This document shows, piece after piece, positions 1 through 9,680 of a stretch of DNA of 64,000 nucleotides (its first letter is position 1; each line of letters starts with the position of its first letter). Origin of the DNA: Rhizobium album (GTDB taxonomy: Bacteria; Pseudomonadota; Alphaproteobacteria; Rhizobiales; Rhizobiaceae); NCBI RefSeq assembly GCF_003122325.1, contig NZ_QFBC01000014.1:124001-188000 (forward strand). The letters are read 5' to 3'. The notes beneath the pieces were generated by a model. That model saw nothing but the letters and a program-made list of their open reading frames with translations, made no database searches and had not been told where the DNA came from. The translations under genes were made by a program, and so were the position numbers.

Positions 1-2
1 TG

Positions 3-293
3 CGAACCGATGCTGCCTTTCAAGCCGCTGGCGTTCAACGAAAAATGATCATGGAAACGCCCTACTCGTTTAGCGCTGTGCAGTTTGCCAAGCTTGGTCT
101 CGGAACCACGATCGTGGACCCGTTCTCGGCAATGACCCTGGTTGACGATCCGACAACGGTTAAGCCTTTTGAGCCGGAGATACCTTATGAATTCGGACTT
201 TTGTATCCAGAAATGTTTCCGCTCTCGGGCATCGGCCGTGAATTTGTGTCGGCCTTGAGAGTTAGAATCGATGAGGTCACAAGGCGAAAATAG
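3..293 (+). CDS. LysR-family regulator, C-terminal part (cut by window edge)
   Basis: The frame is open from base 3 and ends at 293, so only the last 96 residues are visible and the DNA-binding domain lies outside the window. The visible part resembles the second half of a LysR effector-binding domain: a stretch around residues 20-45 reads SFSAVQFAKLGLG then TTIVDPF, the usual position of the hinge and inducer-pocket strand, followed by a short C-terminal helix. It sits about 300 bp upstream of a polyamine-type ABC importer on the same strand and could be its regulator. That role is inferred from position only. Confidence 0.6.
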   Translation, partial: RTDAAFQAAGVQRKMIMETPYSFSAVQFAKLGLGTTIVDPFSAMTLVDDPTTVKPFEPEIPYEFGLLYPEMFPLSGIGREFVSALRVRIDEVTRRK

Positions 294-587
294 CTTTGCT
301 CGGCGGCAAGTTCGATCGATGCAATTCATTTCTCGATGCGCGCGCAGCCTTTCATGACATGCTCCTCGATGGAAATTTCAGTAAGTAAACTCTGCAACGC
401 CCTTAACGTATAACCTGGGCGAATGAATTTCAGAAGTTTTATCATTTGACGAAAAGGATGCTTCTTAGGCAGATAGATTGTCATAGATCGCGTCAAGACG
501 ATCTACACAGGAGGCGGAGAGCGCAAGTCGCTCTTGCTGGTGACAAGTTATCGTACCAACACAATCAGAATAAAAAGGGAACTGATC

Positions 588-1640
588 ATGGTTTTCATTT
601 CGAAACGCCGATTGGCTAACGTTCTCGCCGCGACTTTGTTCGCGTCGGTTCTGCCAGCAGCGCCGGCCGCTTTCGCTCAGGAGACGGTCGTATTCGCGGG
701 GTTCGGCGGCAGCATCATGGCCGCGCAGCGTAAGGTTTACTTTGATGCCTTCGAAAAAGAGACTGGCATTAAAGTGATTGACGTTCCCGATTCGGGACTC
801 CCAAAAATCAAAGCCATGGTGAACAGCGGCAACGTTCAGTGGGACGTAGCCAACACTCTTGGCATGTACGTACACCAAGGGATCAAGGAAAACCTCTGGG
901 AAAAGCTGGACCAGAAGGTAGTCGGCGCCGCAGGCATCCCTAAGGAACTCCGCAACGACTACGGCATCGGCAATGCTGCCTACGGTCAAATCCTCGCGTA
1001 CAACACGAAGCTCAGCGGTGGGGTGAATGCTCCGAAGACCTGGGCGGATTTTTGGAATGTTAGCGGGAAGGCCGGCCCACGGGGGCTTTTCGATGGACCG
1101 CGATACATTCTCGAGTTCGCTCTAATGGCGGATGGCGTTGCGCCCAAAGATCTTTATCCGCTTGACGTCGATCGAGCATTCGCCAGTCTTGACAAGATAA
1201 AGAGCAAGGTTTCGATCTGGTGGAAACAGTGGCCACAGGTGCCAATCCTTCTCTCCTCAGGCGAAATTAATATGTCGAACATGTCGAATGCTCGAATTCA
1301 AGATATCGTTGCCACAGAGAAAGTTCCGCTCGAGATCGTTTGGAATCAGGGACTTATGACCGTTGATTGGCTTGTGGTTCCCAGAGGGGCTAAAAACCCG
1401 GCCAACGCTATGAAACTTATTGCCTTTATGAGCCGCCCAGACCTGCAAGCCAAATTTGCACAGGCGACGAACATCGGACCCGTCAATGCCGATTCAATCT
1501 CCTTGATGTCCGCTGAAGAGCAACAAAAGCTTCCAAGTGTGCACTACAAAAATGGTGAGATGGGCCTAGTCGACGACGCATGGTGGGCCGAAAATAGCGA
1601 TAAGATGATCCAGCGCTGGGACAGCTGGAAGCTGAAATGA
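588..1640 (+). CDS. Spermidine/putrescine-type ABC transporter, periplasmic binding protein
   Basis: This is the periplasmic solute receptor of a PotD-like importer. The first 30 residues form a signal peptide (basic SKRR, hydrophobic core, AFA cleavage site before QET). The mature protein starts with the family's VFAGFGGS strand and then a YFDAFEKETGIKV helix, as in iron/polyamine binding proteins. The total of 350 residues is normal. An upstream in-frame start exists at 534, but ATG 588 has a GGGA ribosome site 8 bases before it and places the signal peptide at the N-terminus. The gene overlaps the permease by 4 bases and leads a four-gene transport operon. The substrate cannot be read from sequence; a polyamine, amino acid derivative or opine-like compound is possible. 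Confidence 0.88.
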   Translation: MVFISKRRLANVLAATLFASVLPAAPAAFAQETVVFAGFGGSIMAAQRKVYFDAFEKETGIKVIDVPDSGLPKIKAMVNSGNVQWDVANTLGMYVHQGIKENLWEKLDQKVVGAAGIPKELRNDYGIGNAAYGQILAYNTKLSGGVNAPKTWADFWNVSGKAGPRGLFDGPRYILEFALMADGVAPKDLYPLDVDRAFASLDKIKSKVSIWWKQWPQVPILLSSGEINMSNMSNARIQDIVATEKVPLEIVWNQGLMTVDWLVVPRGAKNPANAMKLIAFMSRPDLQAKFAQATNIGPVNADSISLMSAEEQQKLPSVHYKNGEMGLVDDAWWAENSDKMIQRWDSWKLK

Positions 1641-2536
1641 AAATGACAGTCGCTGAAAACGGCGTGCTGGCGTCGAATAAATTCAAGTCGAAGCGAGCCC
1701 ACCGCTCGCTTCGGCCCAGCGCCATGTGGCTCGTCATGCCGGGTGTGGTTTTCTTGGCCGTTGCGTTCGTCGTGCCGTTGCTCATATTGCTCTCACAAAG
1801 CTTTTACGACGAAGGCTTCACGTTCCGATATTTCGCTATGATCCTTGCTTCGCCGAGCTACCTAGCTGTTGTCTGGATCACTTTGAGGATGGCCGTTTTG
1901 GCCACTGCGGCAACGATGCTGCTTGCATACCCGGTATCCTGCTACTTGATGCTTGCCGGCCCTGCGATGCGGTCGTTCATCATGGCTTTGATCATCATAC
2001 CGTTTTGGACGAATATTCTCGTACGATGTTATGCGTGGATGGCCATTCTTCAAAGGCGAGGCCTTGTGAACACGTTCTTAACTGATCAAATCGGCCTGAT
2101 CGACCGCCCGATCGAGATGGTATACAACCTGCCAGGGGTGCTGATCGGCATGACGCACTATCTGCTGCCACCGGCGATCCTAATCCTCTACAGCATTAAC
2201 CATAATATCGACCTTCGTATTGTCGGGGCGGCCCGCAGTCTTGGTGCAAGTCCGTCGCGCGCATTTCGGCATGTCTTCTTGCCGCTAAGCATGCCGGGCA
2301 TCAGGGCCGCTACAATGCTGGTTCTGATATTAAGTCTCGGCTTTTTCGTCATACCCGCCCTGCTTGGCGGTTTGAAAGACATGACGCTCGCGACGCTCAT
2401 CAACGTCCAATTCACGGAGTCTGTTGATTGGCATTTTGGGGCAGCCATCTCGATGGTTCTTTTGGTTATGACTCTAGTCGGTATCGGGGTGTATTACCAA
2501 GCTCTTTCGAAGACTAAAGGGGGTAAACAGCCATGA
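1637..2536 (+). CDS. ABC transporter permease (PotB-like)
   Basis: Inner-membrane permease of the polyamine-type importer, 299 residues. A hydrophilic N-terminal tail of about 30 residues precedes roughly six membrane helices. The cytoplasmic EAA loop that docks on the ATPase is visible as AARSLGASPSRAF at about residues 199-211, followed by FLPLSMPG. The start overlaps the stop of the binding-protein gene (ATGA) and the end overlaps the second permease, indicating translational coupling. Length and loop position match PotB/PotH family members. Confidence 0.9.
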   Translation: MKMTVAENGVLASNKFKSKRAHRSLRPSAMWLVMPGVVFLAVAFVVPLLILLSQSFYDEGFTFRYFAMILASPSYLAVVWITLRMAVLATAATMLLAYPVSCYLMLAGPAMRSFIMALIIIPFWTNILVRCYAWMAILQRRGLVNTFLTDQIGLIDRPIEMVYNLPGVLIGMTHYLLPPAILILYSINHNIDLRIVGAARSLGASPSRAFRHVFLPLSMPGIRAATMLVLILSLGFFVIPALLGGLKDMTLATLINVQFTESVDWHFGAAISMVLLVMTLVGIGVYYQALSKTKGGKQP

Positions 2537-3336
2537 GTGATGGTCGTCGGTTGAACCCCCTCGCAATTTTCAGCTGGGTTGTTGTCGCGTTTCTCCTACT
2601 GCCATTGATAGCCATCATTCCGATGTCTTTCAGCAGCTCTTCGCTCTTGCGACTGCCGCCTCCGGGTTACTCGCTTCGCTGGTACGAGGCCTATCTGTTC
2701 AATAGTGCGTGGATGAACGCTACCCTGAACAGTGTCATAATTGCTTGCGCGACATCGATACTCTCAGTTGCGCTAGGTACGGCAACTGCCTACGGCCTTT
2801 CGCGGACAAAATGGAAAGGGAAAGCCCTTCTGCAAGCGTTGATACTGTCGCCGCTTCTAATCCCTGGCATTGTGATTGCCGTCGCGACGTATTCAGTGTT
2901 TTCGATGCTGAAGCTCAACGGTACCTTCACCGGGATAATCCTCGGCCACACAATCATTACTTTTCCCTACACAGTTGTCGTTATCAGCGCCGCGTTGGAA
3001 CGCTTCGATCCGCGTCTGGAGCAGATGGCTGTCAGTCTGGGGGCCACTCCGCTGAAGGCATTTGCCTTCGTAACCTTCCCGATCATCAGAGCGGGGATCA
3101 TCATCGCGTCGCTCTTCGCATTTCTTCACTCGTTTGATGAGGTTGTGATGGCAACGTTTATCGGAGGCCCGGCGACGACGACGCTGCCACTCCGCATCTG
3201 GGACGGCATACGTTTCGAATTAACGCCCGTGATCGCTGCCGTCTCATCGATCCTTATTCTCATATCCTGCGCCGTTATCGGCATCACCGAGGTCTTCAAC
3301 CATCGGAGCAGGATCTTGGCCGGCGAAAAGCCCTAA
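2533..3336 (+). CDS. ABC transporter permease (PotC-like)
   Basis: Second inner-membrane permease, 267 residues, expected to pair with the preceding one as a heterodimer. The N-terminus is a membrane helix (about residues 8-30) and five further helices follow. The EAA loop reads AVSLGATPLKAF at about residues 172-183, then TFPIIRAG. It overlaps the upstream permease by 4 bases and is 17 bp before the ATPase gene. PotC/PotI-like permeases are typically this size. Confidence 0.9.
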   Translation: MSDGRRLNPLAIFSWVVVAFLLLPLIAIIPMSFSSSSLLRLPPPGYSLRWYEAYLFNSAWMNATLNSVIIACATSILSVALGTATAYGLSRTKWKGKALLQALILSPLLIPGIVIAVATYSVFSMLKLNGTFTGIILGHTIITFPYTVVVISAALERFDPRLEQMAVSLGATPLKAFAFVTFPIIRAGIIIASLFAFLHSFDEVVMATFIGGPATTTLPLRIWDGIRFELTPVIAAVSSILILISCAVIGITEVFNHRSRILAGEKP

Positions 3337-3353
3337 GATATCCCGGAGCTCAC

Positions 3354-4424
3354 ATGAATCCTGCAGTCGAATTCAACAACGTTTCTAAAAGCTTCGGCAA
3401 CTTCGTGGCGGTCAGAGACTTCTCGCTTAAGGTCGAAAACGGCCAGTTTGTTACCCTTTTGGGGTCGAGTGGTTCAGGAAAGTCAACCTCTCTGATGATG
3501 CTCGCTGGTTTCATGGCGCCCAGTGGTGGCCATATCAGTATCGATGGCCGCGATGTGACCGAATTGGCGCCGCACAAGCGCAATATTGGCCTCGTTTACC
3601 AGAACTACGCGCTGTTCCCTCATATGACCGTCGCCGCAAATGTCGGGTTTCCGCTCAAAATGAGGCATGTCGCGAAGGCTGAGATCGCGCGTCGGGTGAG
3701 AAGCGCACTTGAGAAAGTCCATCTCGATGTATTCGCAGACCGTTTCCCAGCTCAGTTGAGTGGCGGTCAGCAGCAGCGTGTTGCTCTCGCTCGAGCGATG
3801 GTCTTCGAGCCGGCGATCCTTTTGATGGACGAACCGCTAGGGGCGCTCGACAAAAACCTCCGAGAAGAGATGCAGGTCGAAATTAAACGAATTCAGCGCG
3901 ACGTTGGAATCACGACGATCTATGTCACCCATGACCAGGAAGAGGCTATGTCGATGTCTGACAATGTCGTGGTCATGAGCAAGGGACAGATAGAGCAGGC
4001 AGCGCCGCCCGCGCAGCTTTACGAACGCCCTCGCAATGCCTTCATAGCACAGTTCATTGGCTCGGCGAACGTTATTCCTGGCTTCGTCAAGTCGAATGAA
4101 GGCGCGAAATCCTTCGTCTCTGAAACCGGAACAACGATTCCGCTTCAAATGCATGGCGCAGTCGAAGAAGGTGCGCGTAAAGCAGCTATTGTCCGGCCGG
4201 AGCGCATTCGGTTCGGGACTGGGAATGATAGCCTAGCCGTTCCTGCAGTCGTGGAGTCGGTCCTCTATGGAGGAACAATGATCCGCTACGCGACGCGCGC
4301 TGGGGAACAACGTATCGACGTTGTCGCTGTCAACGATGGCGGCGCGCCTCGTCAGCCTGGCGAAACTGTTCATCTCATATGGGAGCCTAAGGATTTCCTC
4401 CTGGTGGACGCGACTGCAAACTAG
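3354..4424 (+). CDS. ABC transporter ATP-binding protein (PotA-like)
   Basis: Cytoplasmic ATPase that powers the importer, 356 residues. Walker A is GSSGSGKST (about residues 38-46), the Q-loop is VYQNYALFPHM, the signature is LSGGQQQR, Walker B is ILLMDEP followed by the D-loop GALD, and the switch histidine is in YVTHDQEEAM. The last ~110 residues form a TOBE regulatory domain (IVRPERI and following strands), as in PotA/UgpC-type ATPases. GGAG lies 8 bases before the ATG. All catalytic motifs are intact, so the transporter should be functional. Confidence 0.92.
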   Translation: MNPAVEFNNVSKSFGNFVAVRDFSLKVENGQFVTLLGSSGSGKSTSLMMLAGFMAPSGGHISIDGRDVTELAPHKRNIGLVYQNYALFPHMTVAANVGFPLKMRHVAKAEIARRVRSALEKVHLDVFADRFPAQLSGGQQQRVALARAMVFEPAILLMDEPLGALDKNLREEMQVEIKRIQRDVGITTIYVTHDQEEAMSMSDNVVVMSKGQIEQAAPPAQLYERPRNAFIAQFIGSANVIPGFVKSNEGAKSFVSETGTTIPLQMHGAVEEGARKAAIVRPERIRFGTGNDSLAVPAVVESVLYGGTMIRYATRAGEQRIDVVAVNDGGAPRQPGETVHLIWEPKDFLLVDATAN

Positions 4425-4451
4425 AAAACGATCAAGAAGCGGGAGGGGCAT

Positions 4452-5217
4452 ATGTCGAAGGGCATTGAGGCCCCTGTCGCGCTTGTGACTGGAGCCAGTC
4501 GCGGCATTGGAGCGGCATCGGCTCGATTGCTTGCAAGTCGTGGCTATCGGTTGTGCCTCATGTCACGATCTGGCTACGGTGAACTTGCCAATCAACTGGG
4601 AGCCTGGGATTTCTCGGGCTCATTGACCGACGAAGTCGACATACAAGCTTTTGTGGACGGCGCAGTAGAGCGGTATGGCAGGCTTGATGCGATTGTCGCG
4701 AGCACTGGGCGGTACAGATCTATCCTGGAAACACACGGCGCGATAGCGGAAGCTAGATCAGTTGGAAGCCTTACATTTGATTCCGACTACAAGCCGGACA
4801 TCTTCTCAACTCCACGCGCGGCTTGGCATGACGTGCTGGATCTTTTGGTTATGAGCGTTGTTGGTTTGGCGCGGTTTGCGACGCCGCATTGCAATGGTCG
4901 CCGTTTCGGGGATGGAAGCAGCAGAACCTCGCTTACACTATCCGCTCAGCCCTGTCCGCTCCGCTTTGCACGGGTTTACGCAGTTGTATGCGGATCGGTA
5001 CGCGCAAGACGGGATACGTATGAATTGCGTGCTGCCTGGCATGCTCGAAAACGCGGTACAAGCCAGAGACGAGCGCTTGCGATCCATCCCGGCCGGACGT
5101 GCTGGAACATTGGACGAAGTCGCAGAGACGATCGCCTTTCTCATATCGCCGGCCTCTTCATATATCACGGGTCAAGGTTTGCTGGTTGATGGCGGCCTGA
5201 ACCGCTCTCGCTTTTAA
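4452..5217 (+). pseudogene. Frameshifted short-chain dehydrogenase/reductase
   Basis: Two reading frames together make one SDR. The first (4452 to about 4890) carries the Rossmann motif TGASRGIG at residues 13-20 and continues to LARFATPH. The second frame (from about 4885 to the stop at 5217) resumes with RIAMVAVSGMEAAEP, HYPLSPVRSALHGF and the C-terminal DEVAETIAFLISP and GLLVDGG typical of SDRs. The break lies at about 4880-4895 and seems to have removed a few codons plus a frame, since the usual variable segment between TPH and RIAMV is missing. The gene follows the ABC operon by 27 bp and precedes the hydroxyacid dehydrogenase by 28 bp, so it was probably the operon's oxidoreductase. A sequencing error is possible but the missing codons argue for a real deletion. 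Confidence 0.8.
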
Positions 5218-5245
5218 TGTCAAGAAAGTCACCTCGGGAATTGCC

Positions 5246-6184
5246 ATGCTTCAACCGCCAACGATTCTTTTTTTGAGCGACACCAGCAATAGAAGTTGGC
5301 CATCTGCCCTCGCAGAGGTTTTCCCCGGTTACCAGATCGCAACGCAGCTTGAGAGCGCGGATCCAGCAAACACCATCGCTGCCCTGGTGTGGAAACATCC
5401 GTACGGCGCGCTCCGACACTTCAACAGACTGCGCCTCATCGTCAATCTTGGTGCAGGCGTAGATCATATCGTCGGCGATCCGGATCTCCCGGCAGGCGTG
5501 CCTATCGTCAGGCTTGTTGACCCTGGTTTGACAGATCGAATGTCGGAATATGTGCTGATGCATTGTCTTTCGCTTCATCGAAAACTCCCAGAAGCGAGAA
5601 TTGCTCAAAGTGAATGCCGTTGGAATTTCATGGCTCCGACACCGCCTGACACTACTTGCGTCGGCATTCTCGGTTTCGGCAAACTCGCACGCGCTTGCGC
5701 AGATTTGTTGAGCAGGATCGGCTTCCGCGTCGTCGGTTGGAAGCGCTCCCCTGCAACATTTGGGAGTTTCGACGTATTCGACGGTCGAGAGGGGCTGCCT
5801 TTATTTTTATCGAAGGCAGATATCGTGGTCTCGCTTCTTCCATCTACGGGCCTAACGCGCAATTTGCTTGATTCTTCCTTCTTTCACGCCATGCGTGCCG
5901 GCGCCGCGCTGATCAATGTCGGGCGCGGCGATCTCTTGGTGGAGGAAGATCTGCTTGCATCGCTTGACAGCGGGCACATAAGGCACGCTGTTTTGGACGT
6001 CTTTCGAACCGAACCATTGCCAATTGGCCATCGGTTTTGGAGCCATCCCAATATAACTGTTACCCCGCATAATTCGAGCGCCACAGATCCATCCACCGCT
6101 CTACAGCAAGTCGTAGAGAATATCAGGCGTGCTCTCTCGAACGACGACCTTTTGAACCGGGTGGACGCGGAAGCGGGCTACTAG
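5246..6184 (+). CDS. D-2-hydroxyacid dehydrogenase, glyoxylate/hydroxypyruvate reductase A-like
   Basis: Cytoplasmic NAD(P)-dependent reductase of the D-isomer 2-hydroxyacid dehydrogenase family, 312 residues, the normal size for GhrA-type enzymes. Visible are the substrate-loop strand NLGAGVDH (about residues 70-77), the nucleotide fold GILGFGKLA (about 139-147), the catalytic arginine region INVGRGDLL (about 227-235), DVFRTEPLP, and the catalytic histidine in TPHNSSAT. It is the last gene of the ABC/SDR cluster and may reduce or oxidise a 2-oxo or 2-hydroxy acid released from the imported compound; that role is inferred from context. Confidence 0.85.
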   Translation: MLQPPTILFLSDTSNRSWPSALAEVFPGYQIATQLESADPANTIAALVWKHPYGALRHFNRLRLIVNLGAGVDHIVGDPDLPAGVPIVRLVDPGLTDRMSEYVLMHCLSLHRKLPEARIAQSECRWNFMAPTPPDTTCVGILGFGKLARACADLLSRIGFRVVGWKRSPATFGSFDVFDGREGLPLFLSKADIVVSLLPSTGLTRNLLDSSFFHAMRAGAALINVGRGDLLVEEDLLASLDSGHIRHAVLDVFRTEPLPIGHRFWSHPNITVTPHNSSATDPSTALQQVVENIRRALSNDDLLNRVDAEAGY

Positions 6185-6243
6185 ACGTCGAACAGACTGC
6201 CGCGATGTCGAACAATTATCGCTAGCGCTACGAGGGGACCTTG

Positions 6244-8499
6244 ATGATCAAGCGCATTCAATCCATTCGATTCCATTGGACAATTGGCCGAAAGATACCT
6301 GTACTCATGGTTGCTATCGCCGCCATCTCGTGCGGTGCTGTAGCACTATTTGCCTCGAAATCGTCTTTTTCTACGACGCAGACGCTGATCGCAAAGCACC
6401 TCAATTATATCGCCACTACCCGCAGAGACATCCTTTCCTCGAAGCTGCAAGCACTGCAGTCTGAGGTCGCCTCACTCGCCAACAATCCTGGGTTCGGCCA
6501 AGTTTTCGATGGCCTGTATCTTGGATACGCTGGGCTTTCGGCGGAATCAGCTAAAACTTTGTCAGACATCCGAATGCGGTCGGGGTCACTCAGAGAGGCC
6601 GCAGTTAGCGGAGCAGATTATTACCTTGAAAATTATCGCCAAGCGGAGCCGTGGTTGCAGAATTTGGCTGGTCAGGCCGGTTTCAAAACGATTGCACTCA
6701 TCGATAAAAAGGGTCAACTGATTTATAGCACTGCTAGCCACCCTCTTGGTGCACTCGACGTCGAAGACGTTTTGAAGAGCGCTTTAGAGAAGTCTATCAG
6801 CCAACAAGGACCTCTCATCACGGGGTTTGCACCCCCTGATATCGCCGGTGGTGGTGGAGCTTACATCGCAGTTCCTATCCCTGCACCCGCTGGTCGATCG
6901 TCAAATCAACGAGCAGGGACTTTGATTGTAGGCCTTGGCACAGCAGCACTCGATGGTGTCCTACATGATACGAACGGGTTTGGCCCGCATGGAGAGGCAA
7001 TCGTGGTCGCCGGCGACGGCGTGTTGCGCTCGACCTCCCGTTTTGGCGGGGCAGACGCGCGGTCCATCAAATTCGGCACTCAGAGCGGGGAGGCAAACTA
7101 TCGCGGCCTTACCATGATGGCTGCGTCGGAAAATCTCATAGTGGGTGACCAGGCGTTGACGGTTATCGCTCTTGAGCCGCGGTCGGAAATGCTGGCACCG
7201 GCGACGGACCTACTCTGGAAGATCATTCTGCTGGCAGGCACGACGATCTTTGCGACCTTTCTCCTTTCTCACTTTGCATCCAGGTCGATTTCCCGGCCGA
7301 TCGTGCAACTGGTCGCGGAAATGAAGCGGCTTGCATCCGGCGTTACGGCAGGAACTATCGAAGGCATTTCGCGCGGCGATGAGGTTGGTGATATGTCAAG
7401 AGCCGTTCTCGTGTTCAAGCAGAACGCGTTGGCAAAGGAGACGGCCGAACAGGCAGCTAAAAATCTCGAACTCGCTGCTCAAGCAGAGCGCGGTGCGACG
7501 GAGACTGAGCGTCGCCAGCGACTTACAACCCAGGCGGCCGTCTTCGAAGAGATCGGACGCTCTCTTTCGGCGCTGGCCGAGGGCGTTCTGAACCGCCAGA
7601 TTGAAGCAACCTTCCCTGCAGAATATGCGCAGCTAAGGGAGGATTTCAACGCCGCTGTAAATCAACTGAGGGAGACCATCTCTGCAGTCGCCGGGCAAGC
7701 CAACAGCATGACCTCGATTGCTAATGAGATGCATGCTGGCACGCGGGAGCTTGCGAAGCGAACGGAACAGCAGGCCGTGGTCCTGGAAAACGCGGTACGG
7801 GCTTTAAATAATGTTTCTTCGGACATCAATCGAACGGCGGATGCTGCTGACGAAGCTGATCGCATCGTCTCGGCAGTACACCGGGAAGCCTCCTCATCGG
7901 ATGCCGTCGTTTCTCAGGCTATTGAAGGTATGACGCAAATTGAGGAATCGTCACGACAGATCGCAACGATCGTCAACGTGATCGACGAGATCGCATTCCA
8001 GACCAACCTTCTTGCTTTGAATGCCGGTGTTGAAGCGTCACGCGCGGGCGATGCAGGAAGAGGCTTTGCAGTTGTCGCTTCAGAAGTACGCGCCCTTGCC
8101 CAACGCTCGGCCGACGCCGCGACCGAAATAAAAGATCTTATCGCGACGTCGTCTCAACGGGTGAAGCGAGGGACCCAACTCGTCAGCTCGACGAGTGATC
8201 AACTGAAGAACATTGCGAGCCAGATCACACATATCAAAAGCGTGGTCTCAAACATTGCAGCGACCGCATCGGATCAGGCTCGGCACCTGGCCACGATCGG
8301 GACAACTATCGGCGAAATCGACCAATCTACGCAACAGACGGCAGCGATGGCAGAGGAGTCGACAGCCGCTTGCCACTCCCTCGACACCGAGGCAGCGCGG
8401 CTTTTGGATCTGATCCGGGCTTTTACACTCGATGAGAGCATTACTCCCGTCGCAATCCCTCTGAATTCGGCACGACAAAAAAGATCACTTGCGATCTGA
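6244..8499 (+). CDS. Methyl-accepting chemotaxis protein with periplasmic sensor domain
   Basis: Transmembrane chemoreceptor of 751 residues. A first membrane helix at about residues 18-40 is followed by a ~280-residue periplasmic Cache-like sensor domain ([12 protein letters not shown] and [16 protein letters not shown] are typical Cache strands), a second membrane helix at about 322-345 and a HAMP domain (SRSISRPI onward). A methylation region leads to the conserved signalling hairpin tip [17 protein letters not shown], where it contacts CheA/CheW. There is no C-terminal CheR-binding pentapeptide. A TTG lies just before, but ATG 6244 is better spaced from GAGGGG at 6232. Its place after the transport and reductase genes suggests it senses the same compound (inference). 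Confidence 0.9.
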   Translation: MIKRIQSIRFHWTIGRKIPVLMVAIAAISCGAVALFASKSSFSTTQTLIAKHLNYIATTRRDILSSKLQALQSEVASLANNPGFGQVFDGLYLGYAGLSAESAKTLSDIRMRSGSLREAAVSGADYYLENYRQAEPWLQNLAGQAGFKTIALIDKKGQLIYSTASHPLGALDVEDVLKSALEKSISQQGPLITGFAPPDIAGGGGAYIAVPIPAPAGRSSNQRAGTLIVGLGTAALDGVLHDTNGFGPHGEAIVVAGDGVLRSTSRFGGADARSIKFGTQSGEANYRGLTMMAASENLIVGDQALTVIALEPRSEMLAPATDLLWKIILLAGTTIFATFLLSHFASRSISRPIVQLVAEMKRLASGVTAGTIEGISRGDEVGDMSRAVLVFKQNALAKETAEQAAKNLELAAQAERGATETERRQRLTTQAAVFEEIGRSLSALAEGVLNRQIEATFPAEYAQLREDFNAAVNQLRETISAVAGQANSMTSIANEMHAGTRELAKRTEQQAVVLENAVRALNNVSSDINRTADAADEADRIVSAVHREASSSDAVVSQAIEGMTQIEESSRQIATIVNVIDEIAFQTNLLALNAGVEASRAGDAGRGFAVVASEVRALAQRSADAATEIKDLIATSSQRVKRGTQLVSSTSDQLKNIASQITHIKSVVSNIAATASDQARHLATIGTTIGEIDQSTQQTAAMAEESTAACHSLDTEAARLLDLIRAFTLDESITPVAIPLNSARQKRSLAI

Positions 8500-8567
8500 A
8501 CGCGTGTTGCCGGTATCATTGTGGTCCTGGGAAAATCGATCTGCCCGTAAGTGGCGGGATCACGCCG

Positions 8568-9680
8568 TTAACCGAAACGTGCAATGCTAAATGGCTCGAT
8601 CGCGGCATCCGTCGTGCCATTTGCAATTAATTCCGCCATTATTTCCCCGACGGCCGGCGCCATCTGGAATCCATGTTCGGAAAAACCAAAGGCATGAAAC
8701 AGGTTCTCTTCGCGCGAGGATGGCCCGATCACAGGGACACGATCTGGCATCAAAGCTTCAATCCCCGACCAAGAGCGCACGACGTTTGCTTTGGACATGA
8801 TCGGAAATATGTCGATCGCAGTCTGTGCCGAACGGCGCAGCTCGTTAAAGCTCATCTCCGTGATATTGCTTTCCGGAAAGGCCTTGCCGCGCGTACCGCC
8901 ACCCACCACAACCGTGCCGTTCGGCATTTGTTTAAAGGAAAGGGGGCGCCCTGCAGCCCCGACGACTGCATCACAGAAATGCGGCATTCGCTGCGTCACC
9001 AACATCATCGGCGCCACGGCTTCGACCGGAGCCTTGTCGCCGGCCTGTCGAGCGAATTCTCCGGCCCATGCGCCCGCAGAATTCAGGAGGTATCGCCCAG
9101 AAAAACTCTGACCTCCGGCACATGACACCTTCCATCCTTGTCCTTCGCGAGTGATCGTCAATGCAATTGTTTCCTCATAAAATTGCACGCCAAGTTGCTG
9201 CGCCTTTCTCTTGAATGCAAAGGTCGTTCGGAATGGAAGTGCGAATCCGTCGTCGAGGCTCGCCAGGGCACCAACACAATGTGGCGCGACGGCGGGAAGG
9301 TATGAGCGAAGCTCCTGTTGATCCAGCATAACCTCGTGATAAAAACCGAGCGCTCTGACTTCGGCAGAACGTTGACTCTGGGCTTCGAGATCTTGTTCGT
9401 GTTCTATTACTCTAATCTGCGGCGCAGGTTGAAATCCACAATCGTCGTCGACCAGTTCGTTTATCCGGCGCCAAATTTCCATCGAACGGTTCGAAATTGG
9501 AATCTCAGCTAGGTGACGCCCAAGACGCCGCACTCCGCCACCATTCACACCCGACGCATGCCTGCCCACGGTATCCTTTTCCAGAACAATAACTGAAAGT
9601 CCCCTTATAGCGGCGTTGAGAGCGGCAGAGCAGCCATGGAGACCTCCACCGACGATCAATAGATCAGCAGTCGCGATCAT
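8568..9680 (-). CDS. FAD-dependent oxidoreductase, opine-oxidase/hydroxyproline-dehydrogenase beta-like subunit
   Basis: Member of the D-amino-acid-oxidase/sarcosine-oxidase (DAO) fold, 370 residues. The N-terminal FAD motif is IVGGGLHGCSAALNAA at residues 9-24, followed by VLEKDTVG and the GVNGGGVRRLGRH loop. The C-terminal FAD strand is visible as HAFGFSEHGFQMAPAVG at about 333-349. It overlaps the next gene upstream (9677) by 4 bases. With the two genes before it, it forms a three-subunit arrangement known from nopaline/octopine oxidases and D-hydroxyproline dehydrogenase, where this subunit holds the imino-acid-oxidising FAD. The exact substrate cannot be decided from sequence. Confidence 0.82.
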   Translation of the reverse strand: MIATADLLIVGGGLHGCSAALNAAIRGLSVIVLEKDTVGRHASGVNGGGVRRLGRHLAEIPISNRSMEIWRRINELVDDDCGFQPAPQIRVIEHEQDLEAQSQRSAEVRALGFYHEVMLDQQELRSYLPAVAPHCVGALASLDDGFALPFRTTFAFKRKAQQLGVQFYEETIALTITREGQGWKVSCAGGQSFSGRYLLNSAGAWAGEFARQAGDKAPVEAVAPMMLVTQRMPHFCDAVVGAAGRPLSFKQMPNGTVVVGGGTRGKAFPESNITEMSFNELRRSAQTAIDIFPIMSKANVVRSWSGIEALMPDRVPVIGPSSREENLFHAFGFSEHGFQMAPAVGEIMAELIANGTTDAAIEPFSIARFG

